Part shown: positions 26,573 through 34,747 of the stretch, one piece after another
Layout: each line of letters begins with the position of its first letter
Numbering within the stretch: the first letter of the stretch is position 1
Source: Micrococcales bacterium
GTDB taxonomy: Bacteria; Actinomycetota; Actinomycetes; Actinomycetales; Cellulomonadaceae
Reading direction: 5' to 3'
NCBI GenBank assembly: GCA_009777345.1
Contig: WRMB01000018.1
Span: 1-61,202, forward strand
DNA: 61,202 nucleotides
Notes under the pieces: model-generated
Databases searched by the model: none
Told to the model about the DNA's origin: nothing
What the model saw: only the letters and a program-made list of their open reading frames with translations
Position numbers and translations under genes: made by a program

Positions 26573-28732
26573 TCACCGGATGCTCCTGGTCCTGCTGCGT
26601 ACCGAGACCGCTCCGAGGCCGAGCAGCCCCAGCGAGACGATCAGAAGGGCAGGCAGTCCGGGCACACCTGTCCTCGGCAGAGTCCAGGGGCTCGACGTCT
26701 TCCTGTCCGGCGTCTCGCCGTCCGGCGTCTTCCCGTCCGGAGTCTCGCCGTCCGGCGTCTTCCCGTCCGGAGTCTCACCGTCCGGCGTCTCGCGGCAGTC
26801 GTCTGCCTCCTCGCAGTCCTCCGGCCCTCCGCCACCACCTGGCGTGCCTTCGCAGCCCTCCGGTGTCTCTTCGCAGGCGACCGACCCTTCGCCGTCCGCC
26901 CATACTGCGGTGACCGTGACGTCGTGGTCCGGCATGGAGAAGGCCGTGACCGCGCTGCTCAGGTCGATATCGGACAGACCACCCTCTGGGACGACTTCCA
27001 TGGTCCATCCGTCGAACACGAGACCGTCGCACTCGCCAGCGTCGACAGTGACCGTCGTTCCCTGGTGATAGGACCCGGCGCCGTCGACGACCGCGCAGCT
27101 CCTGTTCACCGTCACGACGAATTCCGGGTCACCGCCTGGCAGCGCCAGGTACCTGAACTCGACCGCGGTGACGCCCGCCACAGGCAGGGTGTCGGTCTCG
27201 GCGCTCATCTCGTAGTCCGGCGGATACACCACGCGGGACTCGTCGTTGAAGATGCGCCCGTTCCCCGACTGGTAGCGCCCGACCCCTCTGGTGCCGGTCA
27301 GTCCCGGCTCGAGCTGCACGGTGTACGCGAGGTAGAACGTCTCGCCGGACTTCCCCCAGAAGGCCCCGCCGGTAATCACGTTCAGAGGCCCGTACGAGGT
27401 GACCGCACGGATGTCCCCGACGATCTTCCCGCCGGAGACCAGGTCGATGGTTCCCGAGTTGGAGATACCGCTGCCGCCGACGTAGACCCCGGACGACGCG
27501 ACGGTGCCGCCGCTGATCTTGTCGATCTTGGCACCGGGATAGTTCCAGATACCAGCGTTCCGGCCGGTGATCTCCACGTCGCCGCCGATCTCTGCGATCG
27601 TCCCGGTGTTCAGGATCCCGTAGCCGGGACGGCTCCCCTGGGTCGCACCGACGAGCTTTCCGCCGGAGATGACACCGATCGTGCTGCCGGTGCCCGGCTC
27701 CAGTGCTCTCTCGGCCTCGAACGTCCCACCGGTGATGGCGTCGATCCGCGCACCAGCCCCGTAGAGCCACACGGCCAGTCCGGTTCCTGTGCCGCTCGAG
27801 GGAGCCGCGCCGGTGAACTGTCCGCCGGACACCGTACCGATACCGGTCGGCGAGACGCCGTCGGCATAGACCATGAGCGCGGCCTCGTCGAGCGCGGTCG
27901 AGACGAACGTGCCGCCGCTGATCTCGTCGACCCGGCTGCCGCGGATGATCATGAAAGCGCCGCTCACCGGGGAGACCGACGCGTCGAAGACACCGCCGGT
28001 GATCTTCCCGACCCGGGCGCGGTAGTCCAGGTGGAAGGCGTAGCGCTCGATGGTGCTGCTCGTCTTGACGAAGACACCGCCGGAGATGAGGTCGACGGTC
28101 GAGCCGTGCACTTCCGTCGATGTGGCGACACCGTAGAACTCGCCGCCGCTGATCTCGGTCAGCCGGGCTCCGGCCTTCACCAGCAGCGCTGTGCACCCCT
28201 CGAGACGGCCACCCGTGATCTTGCCGGTCACGCCTGCACCCTCCAGACGAAGCGCCGGGTAGGTCGCCAGCTTGCAGTCGGACGGCTTGGCGGTCGCGGG
28301 ATTGACCACCGCGATCCCGTCGTTCACGTAGACCGACCCGCCGGTGACGCTCACGCTGCCCGAGAGCGTCAGGAGACCAGAGGTCCTGCCGTCGCCCAGG
28401 GTGAGGCTGCCACCGGTCACCCTGAGGCTGATACCCGTGACGGTGTGGGCACCACCCGAACCCACGATCGTGACGTCCGAACCGGCGATGGTGAGTGCGC
28501 TCGGCTCGGCTCCGTCGCCGACGACCTCGAGGGTGTAGGCACCAAGACCGCCCGCCTCCGTGGTGGCGATCGCCTCTCCCAGCGTGTCGTAGTGGGTACT
28601 GGTCTCCCGGACCAGCACCACACCGGTCGTGCCGTGTGCCGAGCCTGCCGACCACGGCGCCAGCACGAGCACCATGACGACGACCAGGAGCAGCCTCCAA
28701 GAACGTCGCTCTTCCACCACCGAACCACCCAT
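26573..28732 (-). CDS. LPXTG cell-wall-anchored repeat surface protein
   Basis: A 719-residue secreted protein. The signal peptide is residues 1-35 (RRSWRLLLVVVMVLVLAPW then SAGSAHG). Residues 60-480 contain some fifteen short repeats around I(S/T)GGxF or ISGGK (KITGGR, EISGGEF, LISGGVF, TVSGGQF), the pattern of a right-handed beta-helix. After a globular Cys-containing domain come a TPDGE/TPDGK repeat stalk, then LPRTG, a hydrophobic segment and the Arg-rich tail RSRTRSIR: a complete sortase signal. ATG 28732 has AAGGG upstream. Carbohydrate or host-surface binding is plausible but unproven. Block B upstream is shared with PAS copy 1. Confidence 0.9.
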   Translation of the reverse strand: MGGSVVEERRSWRLLLVVVMVLVLAPWSAGSAHGTTGVVLVRETSTHYDTLGEAIATTEAGGLGAYTLEVVGDGAEPSALTIAGSDVTIVGSGGAHTVTGISLRVTGGSLTLGDGRTSGLLTLSGSVSVTGGSVYVNDGIAVVNPATAKPSDCKLATYPALRLEGAGVTGKITGGRLEGCTALLVKAGARLTEISGGEFYGVATSTEVHGSTVDLISGGVFVKTSSTIERYAFHLDYRARVGKITGGVFDASVSPVSGAFMIIRGSRVDEISGGTFVSTALDEAALMVYADGVSPTGIGTVSGGQFTGAAPSSGTGTGLAVWLYGAGARIDAITGGTFEAERALEPGTGSTIGVISGGKLVGATQGSRPGYGILNTGTIAEIGGDVEITGRNAGIWNYPGAKIDKISGGTVASSGVYVGGSGISNSGTIDLVSGGKIVGDIRAVTSYGPLNVITGGAFWGKSGETFYLAYTVQLEPGLTGTRGVGRYQSGNGRIFNDESRVVYPPDYEMSAETDTLPVAGVTAVEFRYLALPGGDPEFVVTVNRSCAVVDGAGSYHQGTTVTVDAGECDGLVFDGWTMEVVPEGGLSDIDLSSAVTAFSMPDHDVTVTAVWADGEGSVACEETPEGCEGTPGGGGGPEDCEEADDCRETPDGETPDGKTPDGETPDGKTPDGETPDRKTSSPWTLPRTGVPGLPALLIVSLGLLGLGAVSVRSRTRSIR
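26699..26788 (-). repeat. Six 15-bp repeats encoding the TPDG(E/K) stalk
   Basis: In-frame tandem repeat near the 3' end of the surface-protein gene, with alternating TPDGE and TPDGK units (the last is TPDRK). It forms a hydrophilic wall-spanning stalk before the LPRTG signal. Repeat number is likely to vary between strains. Confidence 0.9.
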
Positions 28733-28870
28733 GATCTGGACCCTTCTCAACAACAGTGCCGTTGCGCGTCTTCTGGACCGCACACCCCGGTGGGCCCTCG
28801 ATCCACGACATAGCGCCGTCCTGGCACCTTGCGCTTTATCGACTCCGCCCAGGTCGGCAAGAGCCCCCGT

Positions 28871-28963
28871 GGGACGACCCGGACCAGGTCGTGAGTCCTG
28901 GGCGGCAGGGCGTGCATACCTCATGGCCGTGCTGTGGGAAGAGACCGGACAGATATGGGTCAC
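28871..28963 (-). promoter_or_regulatory. Shared upstream block B (LPXTG gene)
   Basis: Counterpart of 23991-24084: ACGACCCGGAC, GTGCATACCTCATGGCCGT, a 21-base gap, GATATG, GGTCAC. It lies 139-231 bases before ATG 28732. Shared position and spacing argue for a common regulator of the surface protein and PAS copy 1. Confidence 0.6.
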
Positions 28964-29014
28964 CCCGGCGCGGAGCAGTCCGGCGACCTCACTGGCAACC
29001 GTCGGTCCCTGTAC

Positions 29015-29061
29015 CGCCAGGTTGTCGGCCCACCCCCCTGCAGTGGGCCGACAACCTGGCG
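29015..29061. repeat. Perfect 19-bp inverted repeat
   Basis: CGCCAGGTTGTCGGCCCAC and its exact complement around a 9-base loop (29034-29042). No gene ends nearby on either strand, so a simple terminator role is not obvious. It lies about 300 bp outside the left att site of the integrated element. Confidence 0.8.
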
Positions 29062-29365
29062 ACTGTCGAGGTCACCGCGTCGGCTACCTCGACATAGCCT
29101 GGCGTGATTACTCCGTTAGGGGTAGTCCCCAGATATGGGGTCAACGATCACCCGAACACCAGTCCAGAACAGCGGGCTTGCCGTGCGGGTGCGGGGCTGG
29201 ACCTCCCGGGTACGGTGCTCCCAGAACAAGATGTCGTCGGCTGGGCCCACGGCGCCGGAGGCTCCGCGGGCGGCGAAGCCGACGTGTGGAGTGGCGGGGA
29301 AGGTGCTGGGCGGGATGCGGGGCGAGGAGGAGGTCGCTCACCCAGTGCCCACCCCGGTGCAGAGG

Positions 29366-29422
29366 AACGAAAAACCCCCAGTGACCTGGGGGTTTGCCGG
29401 TGGGCGATACTGGGATCGAACC
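29366..29422 (-). repeat. attL: tRNA-Val 3'-end duplicate
   Basis: 57 bp equal to 36410-36466 except C29397 for T36441. It holds the terminator hairpin ACCCCCAGTGACCTGGGGGTTT and about 30 bases of the tRNA acceptor/T-arm in minus orientation, then diverges. It is not a working tRNA gene. In the differing base it matches the tRNA-Val(CAC) copy at 38572. Confidence 0.9.
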
Positions 29423-29494
29423 GGTATCCAGGGATCTGACCGCGGACGCTGCCACCTGGGAAAAAAATGGTTCTGACCTGGTGCTACGCCCACC

Positions 29495-29522
29495 TTGCCA
29501 TGTCCCGGTGGTACCCTAGGAT
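29495..29522 (+). promoter_or_regulatory. Likely promoter of the integrase operon
   Basis: TTGCCA (29495-29500), a 16-base spacer, TAGGAT (29517-29522). Two integrase-arm-like repeats begin about 20 bases downstream, so bound integrase or excisionase could repress this promoter. Confidence 0.55.
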
Positions 29523-29541
29523 GGACACGAACAGACAGCCC

Positions 29542-29561
29542 TTAGTGCACGTTAGTGCACG
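29542..29561 (+). repeat. Arm-type repeats, left end
   Basis: Two adjacent copies of TTAGTGCACG. The same decamer occurs near the right end (36331-36340 inverted, 36386-36395 direct), beside the att core. Such short repeats near both ends are what the N-terminal arm-binding domain of a tyrosine integrase recognises. Confidence 0.75.
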
Positions 29562-29586
29562 CCGGGGCCGGAGGAGGAAGAGAGCC

Positions 29587-29709
29587 ATGTGCCAGGACTG
29601 CCTCGGGTACGGGTTCGCCTGCGACGTCGAAGGTGACGGCGCGTGCACCAGCTGCGACGGCACGTGCCCGTGCGACGGGGGTTGCATGGTCTGCGGCGGT
29701 CCGTCGTGA
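29587..29709 (+). CDS. Small Cys-rich protein upstream of the integrase
   Basis: A 40-residue protein (MCQDCLGYGFACDVEGDG ... CTSCDGTCPCDGGCMVCGG) with nine Cys, several as CxxC. It is probably a metal-binding peptide. ATG 29587 is preceded by GGAGGAAGAG. Its stop overlaps the integrase GTG by four bases (GTGA), so it is translationally coupled to int. No known family recognised. Confidence 0.65.
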   Translation: MCQDCLGYGFACDVEGDGACTSCDGTCPCDGGCMVCGGPS

Positions 29710-30884
29710 CACGCACGCGCGCCACCACCACCGACAGCCTGGGGCGCAAGCGCAAGACCACCCGCGCTGCCTGGGGCATGGTCCGGCAGCTGCCGTCGGG
29801 GCGGCTCCAGGCCAGCTATGTCGGCCCCGACGGCCAGCGGCACACCGCCCCGCGCACGTTCGCCACCCGCACCGACGCCGACTCGTGGCTGGCGACCCAG
29901 CGCGCCGCCATCGTCGAAGGCCGCTGGACACCAGCGTCCGCCACGCAGAAGCACGCTGCCCAGGCGGCCCGGGCCGAACGGTTCGATGCCTACGCCCGCC
30001 GGTGGATCACCACCCGCACCGGCCGCGACGGCGCACCGCTTCGAGGCCGTACCAGCGCTGAGTACGAGCGGCTGCTGTCGGGGCCGCTGGCCGACCTGGG
30101 CCTGCTGCCGTTGACCGCGATCACCTCGCAGACGGTCCGCGAGTGGTACGCCGAGTTGGTCAGCACCGGGCGCCGCACCACAGCGGCGCGGGCCTACGGG
30201 CTGTTGCGGTCGGTCTTGCAGACCGCGGTGCTCGACGGCATCGTGCCGACAAATCCCTGCCAGGTCCGGGGTGCTGGCTCCGCCTCGTCGGGCAAGAAGG
30301 TGACCCCTCCGACGTCGGCCGAGCTCGCAATCATTGAAGCAGCCATGCCGGACCATCTTCGCGCCGCCGTGGTCCTGGCGGCATGGGGTGCGCTGCGTTT
30401 CGGGGAGCTGACCGAGCTCAGGCGCAAGGACCTCACTGAGGACGGCGACGCGCTGTTGGTGAGGGTGGAGCGCGCCGTCACCCACATTGCGGGGAAAGGG
30501 TTCGTCGTCGGAGAGCCGAAGAGCGCGGCGGGTGTGCGGGTGGTGGTGATCCCCGCGCGGCTGGCCGTGGTGGTCCGCGACCACCTGGAGAAGTATGCCC
30601 AGCCCGGACCGGACGGGCTGCTGTTCCCCTCGGCCAACGGCGGGCACCTTGCCCAGTCAACGCTCACGAGGGCCTGGTACCCCGCCCGCGCCGCCGCTGG
30701 CCGGGACGACCTGCCCTGGCACGGCCTGCGGCACTACGGGCTCACCCGGTACGCCCAGACCGGCGCGACCCTGCGAGAGATCCAGGCCAGGGCGGGGCAC
30801 TCCACCATCGCCGCTGCTATGCGCTACCAGCACGCAGCGGGGCGTGACGCCGAGCTGGCCGCGCGGATGGCGGACCTGGCATGA
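29706..30884 (+). CDS. int: Tyrosine site-specific integrase
   Basis: A 392-residue tyrosine recombinase. The N-terminus has an arm-binding domain (GRLQASYVGPDGQRHTAPRT) and a core-binding SAM-like domain (about 95-190). Catalytic residues visible are Arg231 (ALRFGEL), His339-x-x-Arg342 (HGLR), His365 (GHST) and Tyr374 (MRYQHA), so it should be active. It lies 284 bp inside attL and presumably catalyses attP x attB recombination at tRNA-Val. The GTG start overlaps the small Cys-rich gene; the stop overlaps the next start (ATGA). Confidence 0.95.
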   Translation: MTRTRATTTDSLGRKRKTTRAAWGMVRQLPSGRLQASYVGPDGQRHTAPRTFATRTDADSWLATQRAAIVEGRWTPASATQKHAAQAARAERFDAYARRWITTRTGRDGAPLRGRTSAEYERLLSGPLADLGLLPLTAITSQTVREWYAELVSTGRRTTAARAYGLLRSVLQTAVLDGIVPTNPCQVRGAGSASSGKKVTPPTSAELAIIEAAMPDHLRAAVVLAAWGALRFGELTELRRKDLTEDGDALLVRVERAVTHIAGKGFVVGEPKSAAGVRVVVIPARLAVVVRDHLEKYAQPGPDGLLFPSANGGHLAQSTLTRAWYPARAAAGRDDLPWHGLRHYGLTRYAQTGATLREIQARAGHSTIAAAMRYQHAAGRDAELAARMADLA

Positions 30885-31471
30885 CCGAGTACCGGCACAC
30901 CTACACCGGATCGTCCCCGTGGCCTCTGATCCGTAAGGAAGGTACGACCGCATGGCGGCCGATGTCCCGAGAGGAGTTGGCGCAGGCCACGGAAGATGGC
31001 GTGTGCGACCCGCTCCCCGACGACTACCGGCCCGAGTACGCCGTACGCGACAACGGCACCGACGACTGGCAACCGCTGGACGACTACGAAGCATGGCAGG
31101 CCGGGGTGTGGCTCCCGCCCGGGACGAACACCTTCGGCGTGCGTGATGACCTCGCCACGCCCGACCAGCTGGCTGCACGGTCCCAGGGAAACTATGACCC
31201 GCGGCCTGCGTCCGGAGAGCATGTCGCCAAGCGTGTCATCATCGTGTGCGCCCGCTGCGGCAAACGTCTGACCGAGATACACGACTTCGAGCACCGACAC
31301 CTTGCCCACGATCTGCAAAGCGGCGCGTGGGGTCGAGGCATCCGAGCCAAGTGTTCCGACTGCTACGGACCGCTCGATCTTCCCAGAACCGACCACGAGG
31401 ACCTGTGGCGCTCACTGGAGCGCGCACGGGCGACGAAGAAGGTCGTCACTGTCAAGGTTGGTGACCTCTAG
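30881..31471 (+). CDS. Hypothetical zinc-ribbon protein of the element
   Basis: A 196-residue acidic protein. Residues about 122-160 carry CARCGKR and CSDCYG, a pair of CxxC motifs that could bind zinc. The N-terminal half contains Trp/Asp-rich stretches (DDWQPLDDYEAWQAGVW) of no recognised family. It overlaps the integrase by four bases and so belongs to the same transcript. Role unknown. Confidence 0.7.
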   Translation: MTEYRHTYTGSSPWPLIRKEGTTAWRPMSREELAQATEDGVCDPLPDDYRPEYAVRDNGTDDWQPLDDYEAWQAGVWLPPGTNTFGVRDDLATPDQLAARSQGNYDPRPASGEHVAKRVIIVCARCGKRLTEIHDFEHRHLAHDLQSGAWGRGIRAKCSDCYGPLDLPRTDHEDLWRSLERARATKKVVTVKVGDL

Positions 31472-31503
31472 GGTGTGCTGCGCAATGTAGTCCGACCGTG
31501 GGC

Positions 31504-31509
31504 TAGCAT
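31504..31509 (+). promoter_or_regulatory. Possible -10 box for the xis/replication operon
   Basis: TAGCAT in the 155-bp gap between the zinc-ribbon gene and xis. No good -35 is visible at the usual distance. The leader that follows is long (about 110 bases) and GC-rich. Confidence 0.3.
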
Positions 31510-31626
31510 GGGTCTTGCCTAGTTCGGCGGCTGAGGCTGTCGGCGGAACCGCCCCCGGTCCACACCGGAGGTGCGCTCGGAGAGGGTGCTCCGAACCTGA
31601 CCGCTACTCGCGGAGGTTTGGGCGCC

Positions 31627-31851
31627 ATGTCCACCGAATCTGACCAGTACGTCACAGTCGCACGTGTTGCCAAGCAGCACGGCATTTCGCCCAAAACGGT
31701 CCGGCGCTGGATCGCTGACGGCACCCTACCCGCTTTCAAAGTCGGCCCGCCGCCGCGCAGCCGTCTGCGCGATAACCGACCGATCCGTATCCCTGCCAGC
31801 GCCCTCGACGCGATCATGCAGCCCGTCACCGTGGCCAGGGACGCTGCGTGA
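31627..31851 (+). CDS. xis: Excisionase / MerR-type HTH protein
   Basis: A 74-residue protein that is essentially one winged helix-turn-helix (YVTVARVAKQHGISPKTVRRW then IADGTLPAFKVG and RPIRIPASALDAI), the pattern of phage excisionases of the MerR-like group. It should direct the integrase toward excision and may control early transcription. ATG 31627 is used; TTG 31618 is closer to the GGAGG at 31613 but too near it. It opens the second gene block of the element. Confidence 0.85.
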   Translation: MSTESDQYVTVARVAKQHGISPKTVRRWIADGTLPAFKVGPPPRSRLRDNRPIRIPASALDAIMQPVTVARDAA

Positions 31852-32099
31852 TGGCCGGAGAGAAACACCGCCCCGGTGGCGCTGGTGCGGTGATGCCCCG
31901 CCACCGCAACCTTCTCGGCTCGTGCCGCTATGGCCACGAGAGCGACCCCTGGCCGCCTATGGAGGTGAGAGACCCTACCGAGGAGGCGCACAGACATGGA
32001 CCTACGAGACGACCGGTTGCGGTGGGTGACCGTCACAGCGCCTGCCGGGCGGTGCGGTTCACGGCGCAGGACGGGGGTGGTGTCGGTGAGTACCGATGA
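31851..32099 (+). CDS. Possible small protein after xis
   Basis: 82 codons starting with ATG that overlaps the xis stop (TGATG). The first 40 codons show the expected third-base GC preference; the rest overlap the next gene by 104 bases, which is unusual. It has no family resemblance and may not be expressed. Confidence 0.3.
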   Translation: MAGEKHRPGGAGAVMPRHRNLLGSCRYGHESDPWPPMEVRDPTEEAHRHGPTRRPVAVGDRHSACRAVRFTAQDGGGVGEYR

Positions 32100-32544
32100 A
32101 GAGCGCCGCCCCGCGGCGGACCACGAGACGGCGCACTCTGAGGCTGGGCGGCCTGCGACCATCGTAGCGACGACCACCGACGCCTGCCGGGTCTGCGAAC
32201 GGCGGGACTACCCCTGCCCGGAACACGAGCTGGACGAGCTGGTCAAGATGGACCAGCGGTGGCGTGCAGCTGCTCACCGGCTGCCGAAGCTGGCGTCCGG
32301 GCACAGCGACCCGGTCGAGGCCCCGGCCTGCCGTCCGTGGCGTCCAGGCCCTCACAGCCTGGCCGGGGGTGTGCTGGCGGGCCTGTGCGAGCACGGGGTG
32401 CTGCGCGGGTCCTGCCGAGCCTGCGCACGTCGTGATTCGTTCCGCCGCAAGGTCGAGCAGGCCGCCGACCGGCTCAAGGCGAGTGGTGTCGGCTCTGAGG
32501 ACCTGGGCGTGCTACGCCGGGCGTGGACGGGGGTGTCCCGGTGA
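31996..32544 (+). CDS. Hypothetical Cys-rich element protein
   Basis: 182 residues with CRVCERRDYPCPEHELDELV (about residues 62-81) and CEHGVLRGSCRACARR (about 133-148), two zinc-knuckle-like clusters. Small proteins of this kind precede the replication ATPase in actinobacterial phages and satellites. AGGAGG (31981-31986) nine bases before ATG 31996 supports this start; GTG 32080/32086 are alternatives that would avoid most of the overlap. The stop overlaps the next GTG (GTGA). Confidence 0.6.
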   Translation: MDLRDDRLRWVTVTAPAGRCGSRRRTGVVSVSTDEERRPAADHETAHSEAGRPATIVATTTDACRVCERRDYPCPEHELDELVKMDQRWRAAAHRLPKLASGHSDPVEAPACRPWRPGPHSLAGGVLAGLCEHGVLRGSCRACARRDSFRRKVEQAADRLKASGVGSEDLGVLRRAWTGVSR

Positions 32545-33893
32545 TCGGCACAGTCACGCTGGACGGCGCGCACGAGGTCTTCTGCCGCTGGCTCGGTGCG
32601 GACTACGACACCCAGGCCCTTGACGCCGTCCTCGCTGCTGCTGCGGTCGAGCAGCTCGACGGGGACCCGCTCTGGTTGCTGCTGTTGTCCGGGTCTGGGA
32701 ATGCGAAGACAGAGACCGTGCAGGCACTGTCCGGTGCTGGCGCGGTCAGCGTGTCCACGGTGAGCTCGGAGGGCGCACTGCTGTCGGCTACGCCACAGAA
32801 GGACAAGGCCAGCGACGCTACAGGCGGGCTGCTGCGCCAGATCGGCGGGCGTGGAGTCCTCGTCATCAAGGACGTGACATCCCTCCTGTCGATGAACCGG
32901 GACATGAGGTCCCAGGTGCTCGGAGCGCTGCGGGAGGTCTACGACGGTCGGTGGACCCGGAGCGTCGGGGCAGATGGTGGGCGTTCGCTTTGCTGGGAGG
33001 GTCGGATCGTCCTCGTCGGTGCCGTCACGACCGCTTGGGACTCCGCGCGTGACGTGGTGGCCGCGATGGGAGACCGATTCGTAGTTGTCCGTATGGACTC
33101 CCACCACGGCAGGCAGGCCGCAGGGCGCCGGGCCATCGGGAACACCGGATCGGAAGAGTTGATGCGGGCCGAGCTTGCTGAAGCTGTCGGCGGAGTGATC
33201 GCCAGCATGGACACCACCCCGACCACGCTCACCGCCGAAGAGACGGACGTGCTGCTCGCCGCCGCCGACGTGGTGACGTTGGCGCGGACCGGGGTCGAGT
33301 ACGACCACAGGGGCGACGTGATCGACGCCCATGCCCCAGAGATGCCCACCCGGTTCGCCAAGCAGCTGGCCCAGGTGGTTCGTGGGTCAGTCGCCATCGG
33401 TGTCTCCCGCGCCGAGGCTCTGCGGCTGGCGATCCGGTGCGCCCGTGACTCCATGCCACCCCTGCGGCTGTCGATCGTCGACGACCTCGCGAAGCACCCA
33501 GGATCGACCACTGCTGACATCCGAAAGCGCATCAACAAGCCCAGGAACACGGTGGACCGGCAGTTGCAGGCACTGCACATGCTCGGGGTGCTCGACTGCC
33601 GTGAGGAAGAGGCCACCTACGGGGAAAGCACCCGCACCCGGTGGTTCTACAGCCTGGCCGACAACATCGAGCCCCGGTCCCTGGACCCTGCTCGTGTTCC
33701 AGATTTGTCAGTAGACACCCCTAACCCCAGAGAGAAGAAGGCACGGCGAGACGAGTCTCCACGGCCCTCTACTGACAAATCTGGAACACACGGCGGCGTG
33801 TGCCCCCACGGTCACGACATGCGGGACGGGCCGTGCTCGCTGTGCGACACCGCGAAGTGGAACCGGCACCTCCTGGAAGAGGTGAGGTCGTGA
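32541..33893 (+). CDS. Replication-type P-loop ATPase with C-terminal HTH and zinc ribbon
   Basis: A 450-residue protein. Walker A-like GSGNAKTE is at residues 51-58 and GVLVIKDVTSLLS acts as Walker B. A gap of helicase-like sequence follows. Around residues 310-370 is a winged helix (LAKHPGSTTADIRKRINKPR), and the C-terminus has CPHGHDMRDGPCSLC. Proteins like this are found in actinobacterial phages and integrative elements, probably in replication initiation or helicase loading. Start GTG 32541 overlaps the previous stop. It is the element's only candidate replication gene. Confidence 0.75.
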   Translation: MIGTVTLDGAHEVFCRWLGADYDTQALDAVLAAAAVEQLDGDPLWLLLLSGSGNAKTETVQALSGAGAVSVSTVSSEGALLSATPQKDKASDATGGLLRQIGGRGVLVIKDVTSLLSMNRDMRSQVLGALREVYDGRWTRSVGADGGRSLCWEGRIVLVGAVTTAWDSARDVVAAMGDRFVVVRMDSHHGRQAAGRRAIGNTGSEELMRAELAEAVGGVIASMDTTPTTLTAEETDVLLAAADVVTLARTGVEYDHRGDVIDAHAPEMPTRFAKQLAQVVRGSVAIGVSRAEALRLAIRCARDSMPPLRLSIVDDLAKHPGSTTADIRKRINKPRNTVDRQLQALHMLGVLDCREEEATYGESTRTRWFYSLADNIEPRSLDPARVPDLSVDTPNPREKKARRDESPRPSTDKSGTHGGVCPHGHDMRDGPCSLCDTAKWNRHLLEEVRS

Positions 33894-33918
33894 GGACCAC
33901 ACAGATCGGAGGTACCCC

Positions 33919-34224
33919 GTGAACGATCCCGTAGTGAACCAGCCAGCACCCGCCGACGTCGTACCCCACCGACCACCCAGCGACGACGAACTACGGGCGT
34001 TGTGGACGCGGCTCGATCGCGCATTCGCCGGGCGGGATGCCGTCGCCGTCGATGTCTCCGAGCCGGGTGAGGTCCAGCTCGACGGACTTGGCACACCCAT
34101 CGCTGTCGGACCACTGCGGGTCCGACGCCGGGTGCCGATGCTCCGCCCGCTGGTGACCGCCGCCGAACTACGCCGCCTCGGCCTCGACCCTAACCAGATG
34201 ACCGGGCTCGACGTCATCGACTGA
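33919..34224 (+). CDS. Hypothetical element protein
   Basis: 101 residues, GTG start with CGGAGG seven bases upstream. It has an acidic N-terminus (PSDDELRALWTRLDRAFAGR) and a compact C-terminus (TAAELRRLGLDPNQMTGLDVID). It lies between the ATPase and the scaffold-like gene, 17 bp before the latter. No family recognised; a head-morphogenesis accessory is possible from position alone. Confidence 0.65.
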   Translation: MNDPVVNQPAPADVVPHRPPSDDELRALWTRLDRAFAGRDAVAVDVSEPGEVQLDGLGTPIAVGPLRVRRRVPMLRPLVTAAELRRLGLDPNQMTGLDVID

Positions 34225-34241
34225 ACGAGAGGAAGACCCCC

Positions 34242-34727
34242 ATGACCACTGACACCACTCAGGAGATGGAGCCCATGACCACCCAGACCGAGCAGACTGC
34301 TACGCCGGGCCCGCCAGCTGCCACCACGCCCGACCCGCCAGACGCCGACATACCCCCGGCCGGGACCGGCCGGGACACCCCCGGCCCCAACCATGAGGCG
34401 GCTACCTACCGTCGCCGCCTGCGCGACACGGAGGCCGACCGGGACCGCCTGGCCCAGCAGGTCCAGGCCATGCAGAAGGCCGAGGTGGAGCGTCTGGCGT
34501 CCCGGCTGGCCCAGCCCTCGGCCCTGTGGGCCACCACCGAGCTGGCCGACCTGCTGGACGACACCGGACAGGTGGACCCGGACAAGGTCGCCAACGCGAT
34601 CGAGCAGGCCCGGACCACGCTGGGGCTGGCGGTGGTGTCGGGCACCCCCAGCCCGGCCAACGAGGGTCGCATCGTCGACCCGTATACGGCCAGCTCGTGG
34701 TCCAGGGCGTTCGCACCCAGGCACTGA
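34242..34727 (+). CDS. Capsid scaffold-like protein
   Basis: A 161-residue protein with a disordered Thr/Pro-rich N-terminus (residues 1-50) and a charged coiled coil (YRRRLRDTEADRDRLAQQVQ and on to about 105). A helical C-terminus ends in a basic tail. This architecture and its position right before the capsid gene are typical of phage scaffolding proteins, which template procapsid assembly and are then removed. No protease domain is seen. Confidence 0.65.
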   Translation: MTTDTTQEMEPMTTQTEQTATPGPPAATTPDPPDADIPPAGTGRDTPGPNHEAATYRRRLRDTEADRDRLAQQVQAMQKAEVERLASRLAQPSALWATTELADLLDDTGQVDPDKVANAIEQARTTLGLAVVSGTPSPANEGRIVDPYTASSWSRAFAPRH

Positions 34728-34747
34728 CTCCAGGTCGGTAGACTGGT

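Larger units (their letters stand above)
28733..29365. other. Gene-free region upstream of the LPXTG gene (633 bp)
   Basis: It contains regulatory block B (28871-28963) and a strong hairpin (29015-29061). At 29119-29140 GGGGTAGTCCCC and CCCCAGATATGGGG share bases and could form alternative hairpins. No open frame here looks coding. Confidence 0.6.

Noticed and set aside
26552..28813. A 753-codon plus-strand open frame
   Set aside because: It is antisense to the LPXTG protein, which has signal peptide, repeats and sortase motif.
29390..29460. A fifth tRNA gene
   Set aside because: Only the T-arm and acceptor 3' part match tRNA-Val; the sequence diverges after the att core and has no anticodon arm.
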